Positions 10,227-21,764 of a DNA stretch of 64,000 nt are shown here, one piece after another (the first letter of the stretch is position 1; each line of letters begins with the position of its first letter). Below the pieces are notes generated by a model. It made no database searches and was not told where the DNA came from. It saw nothing but the letters and a program-made list of their open reading frames with translations. The DNA is from Agarophyton chilense (taxonomy: Eukaryota; Rhodophyta; Florideophyceae; Gracilariales; Gracilariaceae). The stretch spans positions 1,674,001-1,738,000 of the forward strand of contig JARGXX010000080.1 of assembly GCA_030374765.1 (NCBI GenBank), given 5' to 3'. Position numbers and translations under genes: made by a program.

Positions 10227-11014
10227 TGGGGTGAAAGGAGCCTAAGAGGGGGATAAAAAGAGATAATCACAGCAGAAAAGAATGCAAACAGAGGCCAAAA
10301 TTTATTATTCCATACACATTTTTGGCCAACCAGTTTAAAACAAGTGTTTTGGTCTATGCCGTTCTTTTGTTTTCTTCTTGACACCCTTATTTCTGCCAAG
10401 CAGTAGAGCTTGTTATATGGTGGCTCAAACATGATCAACGCGAGGGGATAGGAATCGGCAGCTAAGATCCTGGGATCCTCGCTCATCTTCTTCAACATAT
10501 TCTGCAACCCCTCCGGATACTCCCGTTCGTCAACGCACCACATGAATGGCATTTCAAACTTCCATTTCGTTTTGTCAACCCCCGCACCGGCAGCTCCACG
10601 AAAATGGTTCCATCTTTCCTGCCACAATTCGGCGCTAGTCCGTTTCGGGTTTCTCGTAGCGATTTCGGACAAAAGGCGGCTCGCCGGAAGATCTCCGAAC
10701 CACAGTGCGTCCATATACTGATGACCGTACTGGAGTTAGTAGCTCACCTAGAACGGAACTAGCGCCTGGTATCTGGTTCCTGGATGCGCTCGCCGATAGC
10801 GGTTATCTAACTCCTGTCCCGTTAATGGAACCGATCGGAAAGGAGCTGGCACGGGCGCATTCTCTGCAGCTGTACTGGACGGAAACGACCCGCCATAGCC
10901 TACCATACTGGCCGGCTGTTTTGACATCTCCAACACACTGACGGTCTCGGGGTCGGTGACGTGTGAGTCCGAACCAACCGGAAGCTTGCGCATACGTTCT
11001 CTAATTTCTACCAA
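10227..11014 (-). pseudogene. Unassigned minus-strand reading frame cut by the Tc1 insertion
   Basis: Two segments (11014-10748 and 10714 leftward) are in the same phase, separated by stops between 10750 and about 10738. The second reaches the Tc1 right end, where its original continuation is lost. The visible part has about 160 codons beyond the break, including ELWQERWNHFRGAAGAG and FMWCVDEREYPEGLQNML. I know no family with these. Because the transposon boundary falls inside this open frame, the frame was probably coding before the insertion. Confidence 0.4.
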
Positions 11015-14000
11015 GGGACACCGAACAGAGGCCTCGCGCGTATCTCAGTGGTGCGGTCCATCCCAATTTTGGTGAAAACACGATCGTACGGAATTGCCCG
11101 CCGAGGCTCTCGCGCGCGCAAATATCGAAGCGGATGTCTCCTTCGTTTTTTACCACCGAACGAAAGTCGCCGCACTCACGCGCTCGAATCTCCGACCGGC
11201 ATTGTCAACCAAATTCTACTCATAATTGCTGCCCGATGTGTCGAAGCCAACTCCTCTCAAAAATACAGAGGCGCCGAATGGTCTGGATCCAATCGAGCGG
11301 AATGAGCGTCAGCACCGCACGATTTGAAGTTTGTACCGGCGTCGCACGGGCCAGTTTCGGCTCCCCGCGTGGGCTCCGGACCAAATTCTTTGATCGCAGT
11401 TTGTTGGCAATAAGTGTACTCAGCGTCCATCGCAGTCGCTTGCTCCGTGCAGCAGTTCAGAATCTTTCGACTGGCATGATCCCTCTTTCTCTTCTGCACT
11501 CGGGGAATGGAACGAAATTTTAAGAAAGGGTGTCTGTAGTAAATTGGCGGAACCGTTGCCGATGAGGGAGAATGACATACCGGACTGACCGCGGTGTGGA
11601 CAAGGCTGTTGACGGCCACGCGCCCACGCGAGACTGCCGCCAACCCAAACGGAGATGACGTGGCGGGACACGTGGACGATGTGATGGGAAGTAACGCCTC
11701 ACTGCAGAACGGGTGACCTAACAACGGCACGGGTACACGTGGGTGAACATTGGGATAGCTTCAGTAATAATTTTAGTTTTTCGTGAGGATAGTAGCCTTT
11801 TCAGGACGGCCTAAGCTCTGGTGCACCTATGTACCTGGGCTCGGCTGACATCTTCGGAAGTAAACGTTAAGCACGTCAAGCCATTCGCCTTCCTCGTTTT
11901 CGCAGATCAGCGATTATACCGAATGGTTCTACGACAGTTTTCCAAGCCTTGCCTTCCCTGCGCACATTCAGGACCGTGCATGGTGGCAGCGACCGCCCAT
12001 TCTACCTATTGCCAGCCGGTGCTTCCGTTTGTACGCGTAGTACACCCACACAAAACGCTTAACCGCTCGGTATAATCCCACTTTTAGGGACTATCTCACA
12101 ACTATGGAATCACTGCCGGCGTGGTTGAATCTGTCAGCGAATGGGGCTAGTTTCAGTTTGATTCCGGAATTTATCAGGATATCGCTACCTAAATGCATAT
12201 TTACCAAATCTTGATGAATGGTGCAAACTCAGAGAGAGAGTTTTTCGCCTTGTGGACCAAGTTTGCATCTGATCTTCTCAGGTTCAACTCGGATGTGGCG
12301 TTGAAATATGGGAACATGTTGCTCCAAGTCATTGTCGTTAATGGTCGCCATGTTCTTCCTCAACCCGCTGCAAAAACTGCAGCACCGCACATGACTCATT
12401 CATTGGAGCCTTTTGTTTTCTTCAATTATCTAGATTGCCGAAATGGAATTATTTATCCTTTTTTTAACGGATAGTAACTCAATACCATCCAAACAAAATG
12501 TCCTCATGCTCTGGAATATCTTACAACCCCTGTTATTACAAAAAAGAGAGGAGGCGTGTTGAAGGATTTGGTTAAAGTAATTTAACTGGAAGCCTACGAA
12601 TATTCGGATCGTATCACAGAGTCCGTCGAGTATCTGTACGTCAACTTCGTTTTTGAAGGAGCACAAGATATGCTACAGATTTTCGAAGACATTGTGACGT
12701 GCGACTTTTTCCTTTATAGTATGCTTCTTGACTTTCTAGAGGACGCTCGAAGAACAGTTTTGGAAATAGGCTGTCGCATTCAGCAAGTCTTCGACATCAG
12801 CGTACTGGAGAACAAGTTAAATTGGAACAAACTTAGTCGGAAAATGGGTTATGAATCTAATCGAAAACGCCTGGCTCGATTCAAAGAGAAACTCTCCAGC
12901 TAACAACGTTTTTACGGGAGTCTGCATGCCAAGCGTTACCGAGCAGATAGTAGAAACCATACAAAACCTCTTGATACGGGCCACGGTTTGGCACAGAATT
13001 CTGACCGACCGCGGAGATACAGTTCAAGAGGCTTTAAAGGTGAACAAGATAGAAGACGTAGAGAATGCAATATGAGAGACAAAGACTTGTGAATAGCAGC
13101 ATGATCACTTCCACCGAAAACATTGTAGATGAAGGGCAAATCATGAAAGCGTTTCGGAAGTTTTCCTGGTCTAGTGAGCATTTAAAACGGCGCGCAGCTA
13201 TTGCTTCTACTAATTTAAGTGTATTCCGGATATAGTTTTGAAGTAGATGACTTGACAAAATATGTCAAGAAACGCCACTGATCTCCGCATCAGAGAGCTT
13301 TGACTCGCAAAACATGGGCCAGTAGTACTGGCGTAGTACACATTATCCTGGGCAATTACGGTAAAGCGATAGTTCTGAACCGTCAGTGATGCTCGTTGGA
13401 ATACTTTTCTAAGCTCATGATCCTGGTTCATGGGGACCGCGTATTATGCGCAAAAATATGCAGAAACGGAAGAACCAACAGTCTGTTGATTTTTCGTTCG
13501 AAGAATAGTCCTTATTGAACAAGGATACATTCAAGTATATTCTGAGTCATTGCTAGGCAAACACGTCTATGTACAGCCACCTTCATTCGTCAAAGTTGCT
13601 GCATTCTATTTGTTTATTGACGGCGGCCATAAAAAAGAAAGCATGATCGCAAGCAGATTAAGATAATAAACTAGTTGTTTGAACTGACTCTCGTATCAAA
13701 CGACTTTTCATGTCCGACAACATGCAGTTATCCATGGCGCCCAAATTTACCTTCCGCACGTCCGTCGGAACTTTCAACATACTCGATAGCGTGTCAAATC
13801 TATGCATCTGGTTCCCGCTAATTCAGCCCCTCCTGATTTCCAAAGCGGAGATACACCCATCTTAATCGAAGCATTTGAAAACGCATCTTTTTCAGAACTG
13901 CAATTTCCCATGTAGATACCTCTGTCTCCAAGTGAAGCCACAGTTACGGCGATTGGGGCATCCTGAGAACGTTCGAGCATTCAAAACCCTTCTTCATTGA

Positions 14001-14784
14001 CCTCAATATCGTCCTAGTCGTGCGCTTTACTGGGAATGACCACTACGCGTGGCAAAATCACCACTCGTAGCGCTGCTCAAACAACAAGAGATAAATTGCC
14101 AAACATTTAACAGCATTGTCAAGAACAAATGCGTCAACATTCAATTTCAAACATTTCTTTCCTTCGATAATAGACAAAGATTTTCCCAACTCTCGTGTCC
14201 TGGCTAAGTGTAAAGGCGTGTGAGCTGTTGACTAAGATCAGCACTAAGTTCTGCATCTTCTCGGCCAACAAAATCTGGGGATGCCAAACTACTTTACTCC
14301 ACTGTAGAAGATATCGTTCCTTCGTTGGGCAATTCGTGATTGGGTTCCATTTCTTCTGTTATCATACGAATCAAAATGTCTATGACTTTCCTGATTCGCT
14401 CTCTGGCAGATCCAGATTCTGTCGGCAGAACGAGAGACTCTAAGGATTCTAGAAGGATGTCTAATATGGCGCAACCGTTACTACGAACTCCGCCTTTTGC
14501 ACCGTTTCGAATATATTCTCTCTCTGGATCCAAAGCTATGGTGAGAGAATTTGAGGTTGAAAGGATGGAGGCTGTTTCAATGTGAGTGTAATATACTCGA
14601 CTTTTTGACGTTTATTGTCGTGTTTTCCATAAAGGGGAAGCTAATGTTCAAGTCCAATGCATTAATATCTTAAGCAGTATGTTCCACATATTCACTGACA
14701 CTTTTGTTCCACGAAGCGTCTCATAATCTGCACGCTACTACCAATACATATCATTGTCTCGTTATAAGAGTTTTGTGTCCCGAT
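11015..14784. other. No recognisable gene; scattered short frames
   Basis: Frames of 60-160 codons occur on both strands: 11257-11730 (-), 11134-11523 (+), 12193-12474 (+), 12670-12903 (+), 12851-13075 (+), 14340-14585 (+). None shows a domain I recognise, and overlapping opposite-strand frames at 11.1-11.7 kb and 14.3-14.6 kb suggest chance. The pair at 12670-13075 reads like one frameshifted helical protein (LLDFLEDARRTVLEIG, then TEQIVETIQNLL), but too little is left to assign. I saw no repeat or terminal structure. Confidence 0.35.
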
Positions 14785-15952
14785 TTATTCGTTCCTGCCT
14801 TCGGGTAAGGAAGCTAGTGACCGCAAGACGTTCCGAATTTTGCTCCGTAGCTCTGGTTCCTTTTGATGGCGGCCACGATCGTATTCTCCTCCGATGTGCA
14901 GTATATCTTGAATGTAAACAACATGCGTACCACCCAGGTCATCTTCAGATACGTCAGTATCATAATTAGCGACCCCATTTTTATCCATAATAAAACTGTG
15001 CAGTTGGCAGCACAATATAATTATTAAGGTAGCTTTCTTTACTGAATAACGCAAAGCAGACCGTCGTATCCAAAAACGAGAAACAATCATACAAAACGCT
15101 TTCTTGACTGCAGTTCGGCAGGCTGAATGGTAATAATCGTAGCTCTCTTCAATTGGAGATAAACCATGTGCGCTGAAAGGAGTAATGACATGTTTTTTGT
15201 TTTTAAAAGCGTTGCCAGCACCTAAAACACCCCAAACAGATAGCCAAATGAATTGTGACAAAAGAAGTTGATAAGAACTTGATGCTTGGAAAGCTGTGGA
15301 ATCATTTGTATTACCTGCACGACGAATGGAGAGAACTCAAAGTTGATAATCGGCGTAGCACGATGAAATACCAACAATTGCGTAGAAACCTTTTCTATTG
15401 TCATACTTACGGAGATCTGAGACGTTCGTCGGATATTGTATCTCAATGGAGACTACATCTAGAGTAGCAATTATACCATATATTGATGTTTCACGAAGGC
15501 TCTGAAAATGTTTGTTGCGCCGCACGCATGCAGTCTGCTGCAGACTGAGGAAAGCGAATATTCGATAATCATTTGTCGATTTCCAGAAGGCATCCATTAA
15601 AGCGTTTGTGTACTTTTGAGATCCCAGCCCCGTATGGCCAACTCAGGTCAATGTATGATGCCCCTGAAAGAAGGCGTAGAGATATTAATAGCTTGACACT
15701 TGAGGAATGACATGTGCGTCCTGGTATCGTGAGTTCATGGTGATTTGTAAGAATTGAAGGGAAGCATAACCTGTGAAGCTCTTCAAAGTGGTATACAGAA
15801 ACGAGATAGAGTTGCTCAAACTTCTTTTCTCGTGTTTTTTCAAAATGAATTTCAAACCTGAACTGCTGTTGAGTTAAACAACTGTGACCACGACGCCCAT
15901 CAGAACGTGATCTGTCGAAATGTAGTGCCACCGAGAGCAGTAATTGGAGCAT
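14785..15952 (-). pseudogene. PIF/Harbinger-type (DDE_Tnp_4-like) transposase relic
   Basis: Read from 15952 leftward, the first frame gives FEQLYLVSVYHFEELHRLCFP and SVKLLISLRLLSGASYIDL, the N-terminal region of Harbinger transposases. The next gives IIATLDVVSIEI and NRKGFYAIVGISS (first catalytic Asp). The last gives HVITPFSAHGLSP, then YHSACRTAVKKAFCMIVSRFW and LIIILCCQLHSFIMD. At least three frameshifts separate these. The second catalytic position, expected as GDSAF-like, reads GAGNAF, and the third Glu, expected in VERAFG-like context, is Lys (VKKAFC). The enzyme is therefore dead on two counts. I did not find the short terminal repeats or 3-bp duplication of the superfamily. Confidence 0.8.
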
Positions 15953-16096
15953 GAAATGCCATCCATGTTTTGGTATGGACTACATAAGATGTTCGCTTAA
16001 CCTTTTGTAAACGCGATTGTGAACAGAATCCATACTATGAACACTGTGAAAGAAGACCGTTCACGGTTAGTGCAGCTGCTGCTTTTGAAGATTGTA

Positions 16097-16194
16097 TGAC
16101 GGAGTGCACGAGATGTCTCTCTTTACTTGGGTCGACGTCGGCGTCTGGTGGACTATCTATTCCTTGGTCTGGAGGCGATGTGTACGGTCTGTCA
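16097..16194 (-). repeat. 3' LTR of the copia element
   Basis: This is a 98-bp direct copy of 19825-19922, differing by two transitions, both within GGAGGCGATGTG versus GGAGGCAACGTG on the plus strand. The outer end abuts TTGTA. The first bases of the LTR on the minus strand supply the TGA stop of pol. I see no obvious TATA box or polyadenylation signal in so short a repeat. Confidence 0.95.
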
Positions 16195-19100
16195 GTGTTG
16201 GCTGGGCGCAGCAGCATGAGGTCTTGTACGGTCTGTCAGTCTCCGGTGCTGCTGCGCTGATGGAGGGGCGGACGTGGTCATGTGCAGTCGCTTCAGATGG
16301 TTGTGGTGTGCCACGCGGTTTAGCGGCTTTGTGAATGGGTCGGCCGAGTTTCGGGAGCTTTCGACGTGGGTTGGGGTGACAACTCCTCGCTGTCTGTTGT
16401 TGGCGATGTGATGATGGCGGATATCAATAAGTTTGCGTCGTTTTGTGGGCGCCGTGTTGTCGATGATTTGGAGGGTGCTGGAGTTGTCTATGAAAAGCGG
16501 AGATGGTGTTATTGGGTCGATGCCGATGTCCTGGAGTAGGCGACGAAGCCAGTTGGTGACTTGGACCGTAGAAGAAGCGGCGATATACTCAGCTTCGCAC
16601 GTGCTGAGTGCGGTGATAGATTGTTTCTTGGAAGACCAGCAGATGGGGAATCCGTACAATAGGTGTACAGAGCCGCTGTAGGAGCGACGGTTGGTTGCGT
16701 TGGCGTAGTCTGCATCAGAGAAAGAGCAGAGTGGGTGTTTTGTGGGTTGGTTGCTGGTGAATAGGATGCCGAGGTTGCGGGTACCAGCTAGATACCGTAG
16801 GAGCCATTTTGATTTCTGCTGGTCGCTCCTAGTGGGATTTTGCATGGCACAGGCGAGGCAGTTGGTTGCAAAGGTAATGTCGGGCCGCGTTGAATCGGCG
16901 AGCTAGCGCAGTGATCCTAAGGTGTGGCGGTATTCGGTAGTATCCTGTGAGGAGAGTGGCCGGTTTTGTGTTGTGAGGAGCATTTTTTGGTTTGGCAGTG
17001 GGGTTGGTTTCGTGTTGCATGCGCTCATGTTGTTGGTCTGAAGGATGTCCTGTATTACGTGTGGTTGTGATATGTGTATGTTTCCGTTGTCCGTTCGATG
17101 GACGATCCAGTTCAGGTATTTGGTGGGGTGGCCCAGGCGCTTAATTTTGTACTTCTTGGACAGTTTGGTGTAAAGGTCGGTGATGAGCTGTGTTTCGGTC
17201 GCCGCGACTAGGAAGTCGTCCATACTAAGTGCGCATATGAGTTTGCCCTGGTGGTTTTCGTGGAAGATGACGTTTTGGTCAGCTGAGGTGGTGTCGTAGC
17301 TGTGGATCTTGAGATAGTTTCGAAGGGCATTAGCGTAGATGAAAGCAGCTGGTGGTGTGCCATAGAGGTTACCGATGAGGCGTCCATATTTACCTGGATG
17401 AGCGAAGGTACCATCGAATAGCGGGGGCTGTCGGACGTGTACCGCGAAGGAGGTGTCGTAATTTTCATGGAGGTATGCCGAAGATATGTCGAAGTGTTCG
17501 ATAGGCCATTTGTTTTGTGCAGCTATCGCAAAGATGGCTCGAATAGATGTCTTCTCAGCCATGTGGGTGGCGACATTGGAAGGGTCGTAGTGAATGCCCG
17601 GGAGCATGCGGTTGCCGCGCACTGTGCATCTGGCCTTGCGTTCTAGGACTTGGCCGTGCTCAGACCATTTGTACCGGTATGTCATTTTGAGTGGTATGGG
17701 TTTGGCTGTAGTGGGTAGATCGGAGTTGTGTATCCATTTGATCGTGCCGTTGTCGTCCAATTTTCGAAGTTCGATGTTGTGTGCTGCAGACCATGCCTCT
17801 GCGTCGGGGAATCGTCCCGAATCTTTTCTGGAAGTTGGGTCGCGTGTAAAAGGGCTTATGGTTGCCGGGTTGGGGTTTTTTGTGAGGGCCCTGCGTACTG
17901 TGGGGTTTGAGACGGTGGAATCGGATTCTGGGTAGTATGGTATGAAGTCGACGGCTCTCAGTTTTTGTGTTTGATTTGTGCAGAGGTTCTGTACGACTCT
18001 CATTGTGTCGGAGATGCTATACATATATCGAGCGGGGTCGGCGCGGGGCTCGAGTTTGTGTTTTTGTGCTTTGTGTATGGGTGTATGGCCTAGTTGGCCG
18101 AAGGAAAAGATGCGGCTGGGGTTGGGCTGGCGGTTGTTCCAAAGGGGTGCAGGGGAGTTGTCTGTGGAGCGGTGGTACATGATATTATACTTGAAGGCTG
18201 CGTCTCGTACGGCGTCCTCCCAGTAGTTGTCGGGGAGTTGGGAGTGATGTAGGTTCGCGCGGACAGCGCGCATGAGTGTTTTGTTGATCCGTTCCGCGAT
18301 GGAGTTTTCTTGGGGTTGAGTTGGGGTCGTTGTGCGATGTTCTATTCCGTATGTGCGGTACAGTTGAGATGCCTTCTTTGATAGGAATTCCTGGGCATTG
18401 TCGGTGCGGTATATTGCGGGGGTACGAGGGCCACTGGTGTGGAGTATGTTCAGGAGTTCCCGGATGCAGGGAAGGACTTCAGAGCGTGATTTGAGGAAGT
18501 AGAGGATGAGGTATCTACTGTGGCTGTCTATGAAGCTGAGGAAATTTCGGTTTCCGTGGCGAGAGGGAGGGTTCATCGGGCCGCATGTGTCCGAGCTGAA
18601 GTAGTAGCCAAGGGCATAGTGGTGTGAGGTGAGGTGATGTGGGCGTGGTGTTTGTTTGCCGTATGCGCAGGATGTGCAGGTTAGGGGCGGCGGGTGGTTG
18701 CAGAGGTTTCCAGGCATGTTAGGGAGTATTTTCCTGTTTGCCATGACTTGTATGGCGCGCATCAGGGCGTGGTTTAACCGAAGGTGCCAGTCGTGGTATA
18801 TAAGTTGGGATGGCGATGGTCGGTGGGTCGGGTCTGGTGGGGGAGAGTGTTTGTGGATTAGTGGTTCACGCCTCGCTGATCGGTAGGAAGATGGGCCGTG
18901 GTGGCTGTGGATGTGCTTGGTGGAAAGTTTTGTTCGTGGGTGGGGTTGGTCGTTGGCGGTTGGATTCGTGTGCAGATGCGTTTGCTTTTTTGAGGGAGCA
19001 GAGCGTTTCGAGATTGGGACTGTGCGGCTTGTGCGGGCTACTGCTGTTTTTCGTGATCGCGAAAGGATGTAAGCGTTGTGTTTAGGGTTCCATGGGGCGA

Positions 19101-19602
19101 CGCCAATAACTTTGGGGAGCCTGTTTTTCTTTAGTTGAATGATGGAGGCTCTAACGGGGTCGAAGGTTACTGCGCCTGACCGCACTGCGATGTCGTGGAC
19201 AGACAGAAGGGTGTTGGGGACTCGAGGTGTGCACACGGCGGGTAGTGTGAGGTTTTTACCCTTGCTGGTGAGGATCGCGGTCTGGCCGGCGTGCGTACAG
19301 GGCACGGACTGGTTAGTTGCTGTTTTCGTTTGCACTGTTTGGCGTGTGGGATGTAGTAATGCGGAAGGGCTTGGGACATGTGTTGGGTGTGCTCCGGAAT
19401 CCAAAATTAGCTTACCGTGGCTGTCAGAGTCCTCTGAGGCGTATTGCAGTTCTTGCAGGGGGTTTTCGTTGTCGTTGTTTACGACATATAGGGCCCGAGC
19501 GCGCGGTTGTGGGCGTCGGCCGCGGGCTGGTGCGCGTTCGTTTCTGTGACGCGGGTGGTTTGGGTCTCGGCATTCAGTGTTTGTATGGCGTGGAGAGCGC
19601 AC
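16192..19602 (-). pseudogene. Copia Pol polyprotein (protease, integrase, RT, RNase H) with one stop codon
   Basis: One phase carries all four domains. Protease: LILDSGAHPTH with DSG near 19401. The zinc-binding start of the integrase has HDWHLRLNH and CTSCAYGKQ. Integrase core: SSDTCGP, YRTDNAQEF and SIAERINKTL give the D-D-E triad with 35 residues between the last two. RT: FDISSAYLHE, then SMDDFLVAA (17215-17226) in place of the usual YVDD. RNase H: SFSDADYAN, CEAEYIA and FIDNSS. The only lesion is a TAG at 16903-16905, at the position where copia RT normally has Tyr-Leu-Ala after GSL. The frame ends at the TGA supplied by the 3' LTR. No domain is missing apart from Gag. Confidence 0.95.
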
Positions 19603-19820
19603 GCCGAGGGCAATGTGGTGCTGGCACGGGTTCGAGTGGCGCTCTCTGTACCGCGGGGTGGTATGAGTCCGTTGGGGTTGGGTAGGAGTACGTGTGTGGT
19701 CCCCGGTAAGGCCGTGGGCAGAAAGTCCGTTGTTATGTCGACGAATGGTGCTTGCTCTTGGCGGCGGCGGAGTCGGCTGGATCGTGCGGATGTGGGATCG
19801 ATTTGTGAGTGAGGGTCCAT
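19479..19820 (-). CDS. Small leader ORF of the copia element (113 codons), no visible Gag domain
   Basis: The ATG at 19820 lies within the primer-binding site, the first possible start after the LTR. The product is rich in Thr, Ala, Pro and Arg, and lacks a capsid-like domain and a CCHC zinc knuckle. It overlaps the pol frame, which is itself open from the LTR to the protease in another phase. A frameshift would be needed to join them. It could be a remnant of Gag after internal deletion or a truly minimal leader. The pol frame has no convincing ATG near its start (the 19602 position is a GTG), so translation may depend on this ORF. Function unknown. Confidence 0.45.
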   Translation of the reverse strand: MDPHSQIDPTSARSSRLRRRQEQAPFVDITTDFLPTALPGTTHVLLPNPNGLIPPRGTESATRTRASTTLPSACALHAIQTLNAETQTTRVTETNAHQPAADAHNRALGPYMS

Positions 19821-19824
19821 AACC
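19813..19824 (-). promoter_or_regulatory. Primer-binding site resembling a half initiator-tRNA(Met) site
   Basis: On the minus strand GGTTATGGACCC follows the 5' LTR directly. It differs at one base from the complement of the anticodon-region segment of initiator tRNA-Met, as used by Drosophila copia, which is primed by a half tRNA. The usual full-length 3'-end site (TGGTATC-type) is absent. Assignment rests on similarity and position. Confidence 0.65.
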
Positions 19825-19922
19825 TGACGGAGTGCACGAGATGTCTCTCTTTACTTGGGTCGACGTCGGCGTCTGGTGGACTATCTATTCCTTGGTCTGG
19901 AGGCAACGTGTACGGTCTGTCA
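19825..19922 (-). repeat. 5' LTR of the copia element
   Basis: Partner of 16097-16194, with the same length and inverted TGAC/GTCA ends. Its outer end abuts TTGTA (19923-19927) and its inner end touches the primer-binding site without a spacer. Confidence 0.95.
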
Positions 19923-19927
19923 TTGTA

Positions 19928-21759
19928 ATCTTCATGAGTAAATAAAACATTGCAGCAAGCTCTAAATTTTTAGTGTTTAGATCGGTTTTTTGAAAACTTC
20001 GGAGCTCTGTAATCCAAAACTAAAGTTTTTATAGATCAAGTTTGTTTTGCTAAACTGAATCTGGGAGCTCAAGCAACGTTCCACGTTTCATTTCATTCCA
20101 AAACATGATTACAGTTTATAGAACGGGCCTGAGAACGTCATATCCGTATAAGAAAAGAGGACAAAAGGCGGGTGGTTACAGCCAAGGGGACATAAGTAGT
20201 AAATGTGCTCTCGAGAGTAGCAGCCTGGATGAGAACAAAGAAAATAAGTCAAAGCAAGACGAAAGAAAGAATTGTAAGAGTTGGAGAGAGCCAATGATAA
20301 AGTAATCAATTTACATGGGGCAGGCAGAGACAAAAATATAAAGATGTCTAGTTACAAATCCAAATTTATAAGAAGCCTATACTACAATGCCAAACCTGGA
20401 TGTATATTTTGAAATTGTTCTAAAAATAAGTATTGTTTTTTCTGGCGGCGAATTGATGCAACATTCTTTTATATAAAAGAAAATATTAAAAAATTCAAAA
20501 AATGTGGTATTTGATTCATTTTTGACATTAGCTTCTACGGTTTTATGTCGTTTTATATCAATAATACTAAAACTAGACAGTAAGAGATAAGCGTAACAAA
20601 TACTAATGGCATCAAGGCCGCCTGAAAGCCCGCAAAAAATCAACCGGGGAACTAGCCTATAGCGTTTAAATAGTAGGTAGAAAGAGTTGATGCTCATAAA
20701 ACCCTAAATATTAGTTAGGAACAAGTTGCCCAAAATAAATAGTTGTAGACAAAATGATGCCTGGTTTTATATGATTAAAATTGTGAGGTACAGTGTTCTA
20801 TACGCAGTTGACTGCACTTTTCGGATGACCTGTAGGTTGCCAGCAAGGCAAGATCCCTGACCTACTGTCAGAGACCAGACCAGCGCTGTATTCAGTACCA
20901 GGTGGAAAGACTACTACTCTACTAAACCATATCACTATTTTACTAATGGTTACTCGACCAAAAGGTGTATGTTTTGATTGTAACGTGATTGTCAGCACCT
21001 AGGTGGGAGATCTTCGGAAGCTCCATGGTTCATGATCCTCCGTACCTTTCCATCAGCAACCACAAAGCTAACATCTCTTGCAGCTTTTACGACATAGTCT
21101 TTTCCATTTCGTCAGCTACCCCCCGTTGTTTCTTATCGATAGATCCCAGAAGGCGTATTGATTGACGTTGGCGCAGCCATTGCAATGGTGTCCGCTGGCG
21201 GTCACTCACGTGGCACGACGCGCGATCCCTTGAGATTCAGAATTTGTCTTGAAACAATATCGGTTGAGAAGTACGTCCGGCGTCGTAGGCGCTCGCACCT
21301 AACAAAAATCCCCTCGTTAGAAAAATATTCGGAGTTTTCGAGGTCTTCCTTGCGTTTGCGGCCACTTTAACGGTTATCAGACGATCCATCCCTACACAGC
21401 TCACTGAAAACCCAGTTTAGTATCTGTGGTGCAACAGTGCCGCGTGAGGTAACCATGAACATGTTCGGATCTTCCCTTCAAGAGGATAAGTAAGCGAGTG
21501 GAGCCTCCCTAGCTGAACATGACTATTGACCATTTCGAAGTGTACGTCCGAGCCTCAACAAGATCATAAGCGAGAAGAGTAGAAAACAAACATTAAGGAC
21601 CACAAAATTTTTTCAGGATATTCTCCGATGAGGTCACGAGTCAACGGTAGTTGAGATGAGAATGAAAACGCTTCCAAGACCCGGGCTCGAGAGAGCACAA
21701 AAACCACCACCAACGACAGGGGGGAACAAACCATAAAACCAGGGGTATAAAAAGGGGAA
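19928..21759. other. No recognisable gene; AT-rich spacer
   Basis: The longest frames are 106 codons (20377-20697, -), 74 (20109-20333, -) and 66 (20105-20305, +; Lys- and Glu-rich, overlapping the previous one on the opposite strand). None matches a family I know. I see no repeats or element ends until the LTR at 21765. Confidence 0.4.
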
Positions 21760-21764
21760 AATAG

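Larger units (their letters stand above)
16097..19922 (-). mobile_element. Complete Ty1/copia retrotransposon, compact, with 98-bp LTRs
   Basis: Two direct 98-bp repeats (16097-16194 and 19825-19922) bound the element. They start TGACAG and end with GTCA on the coding (minus) strand and differ at two positions. TTGTA flanks both sides (16092-16096 and 19923-19927), a 5-bp target duplication that proves these are the true ends. Internal order on the minus strand is protease, integrase, RT, RNase H, which defines copia rather than gypsy. At 3826 bp it is shorter than usual copia elements (about 5 kb), mainly because no Gag domain is visible. Coding density is extreme: the first ATG lies in the primer site, and the RNase H stop codon is made by the first three bases of the 3' LTR. 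Confidence 0.95.

Noticed and set aside
16433..19812. Plus-strand frames inside the copia element
   Set aside because: They are complements of the pol coding sequence, which has clear domains on the minus strand.
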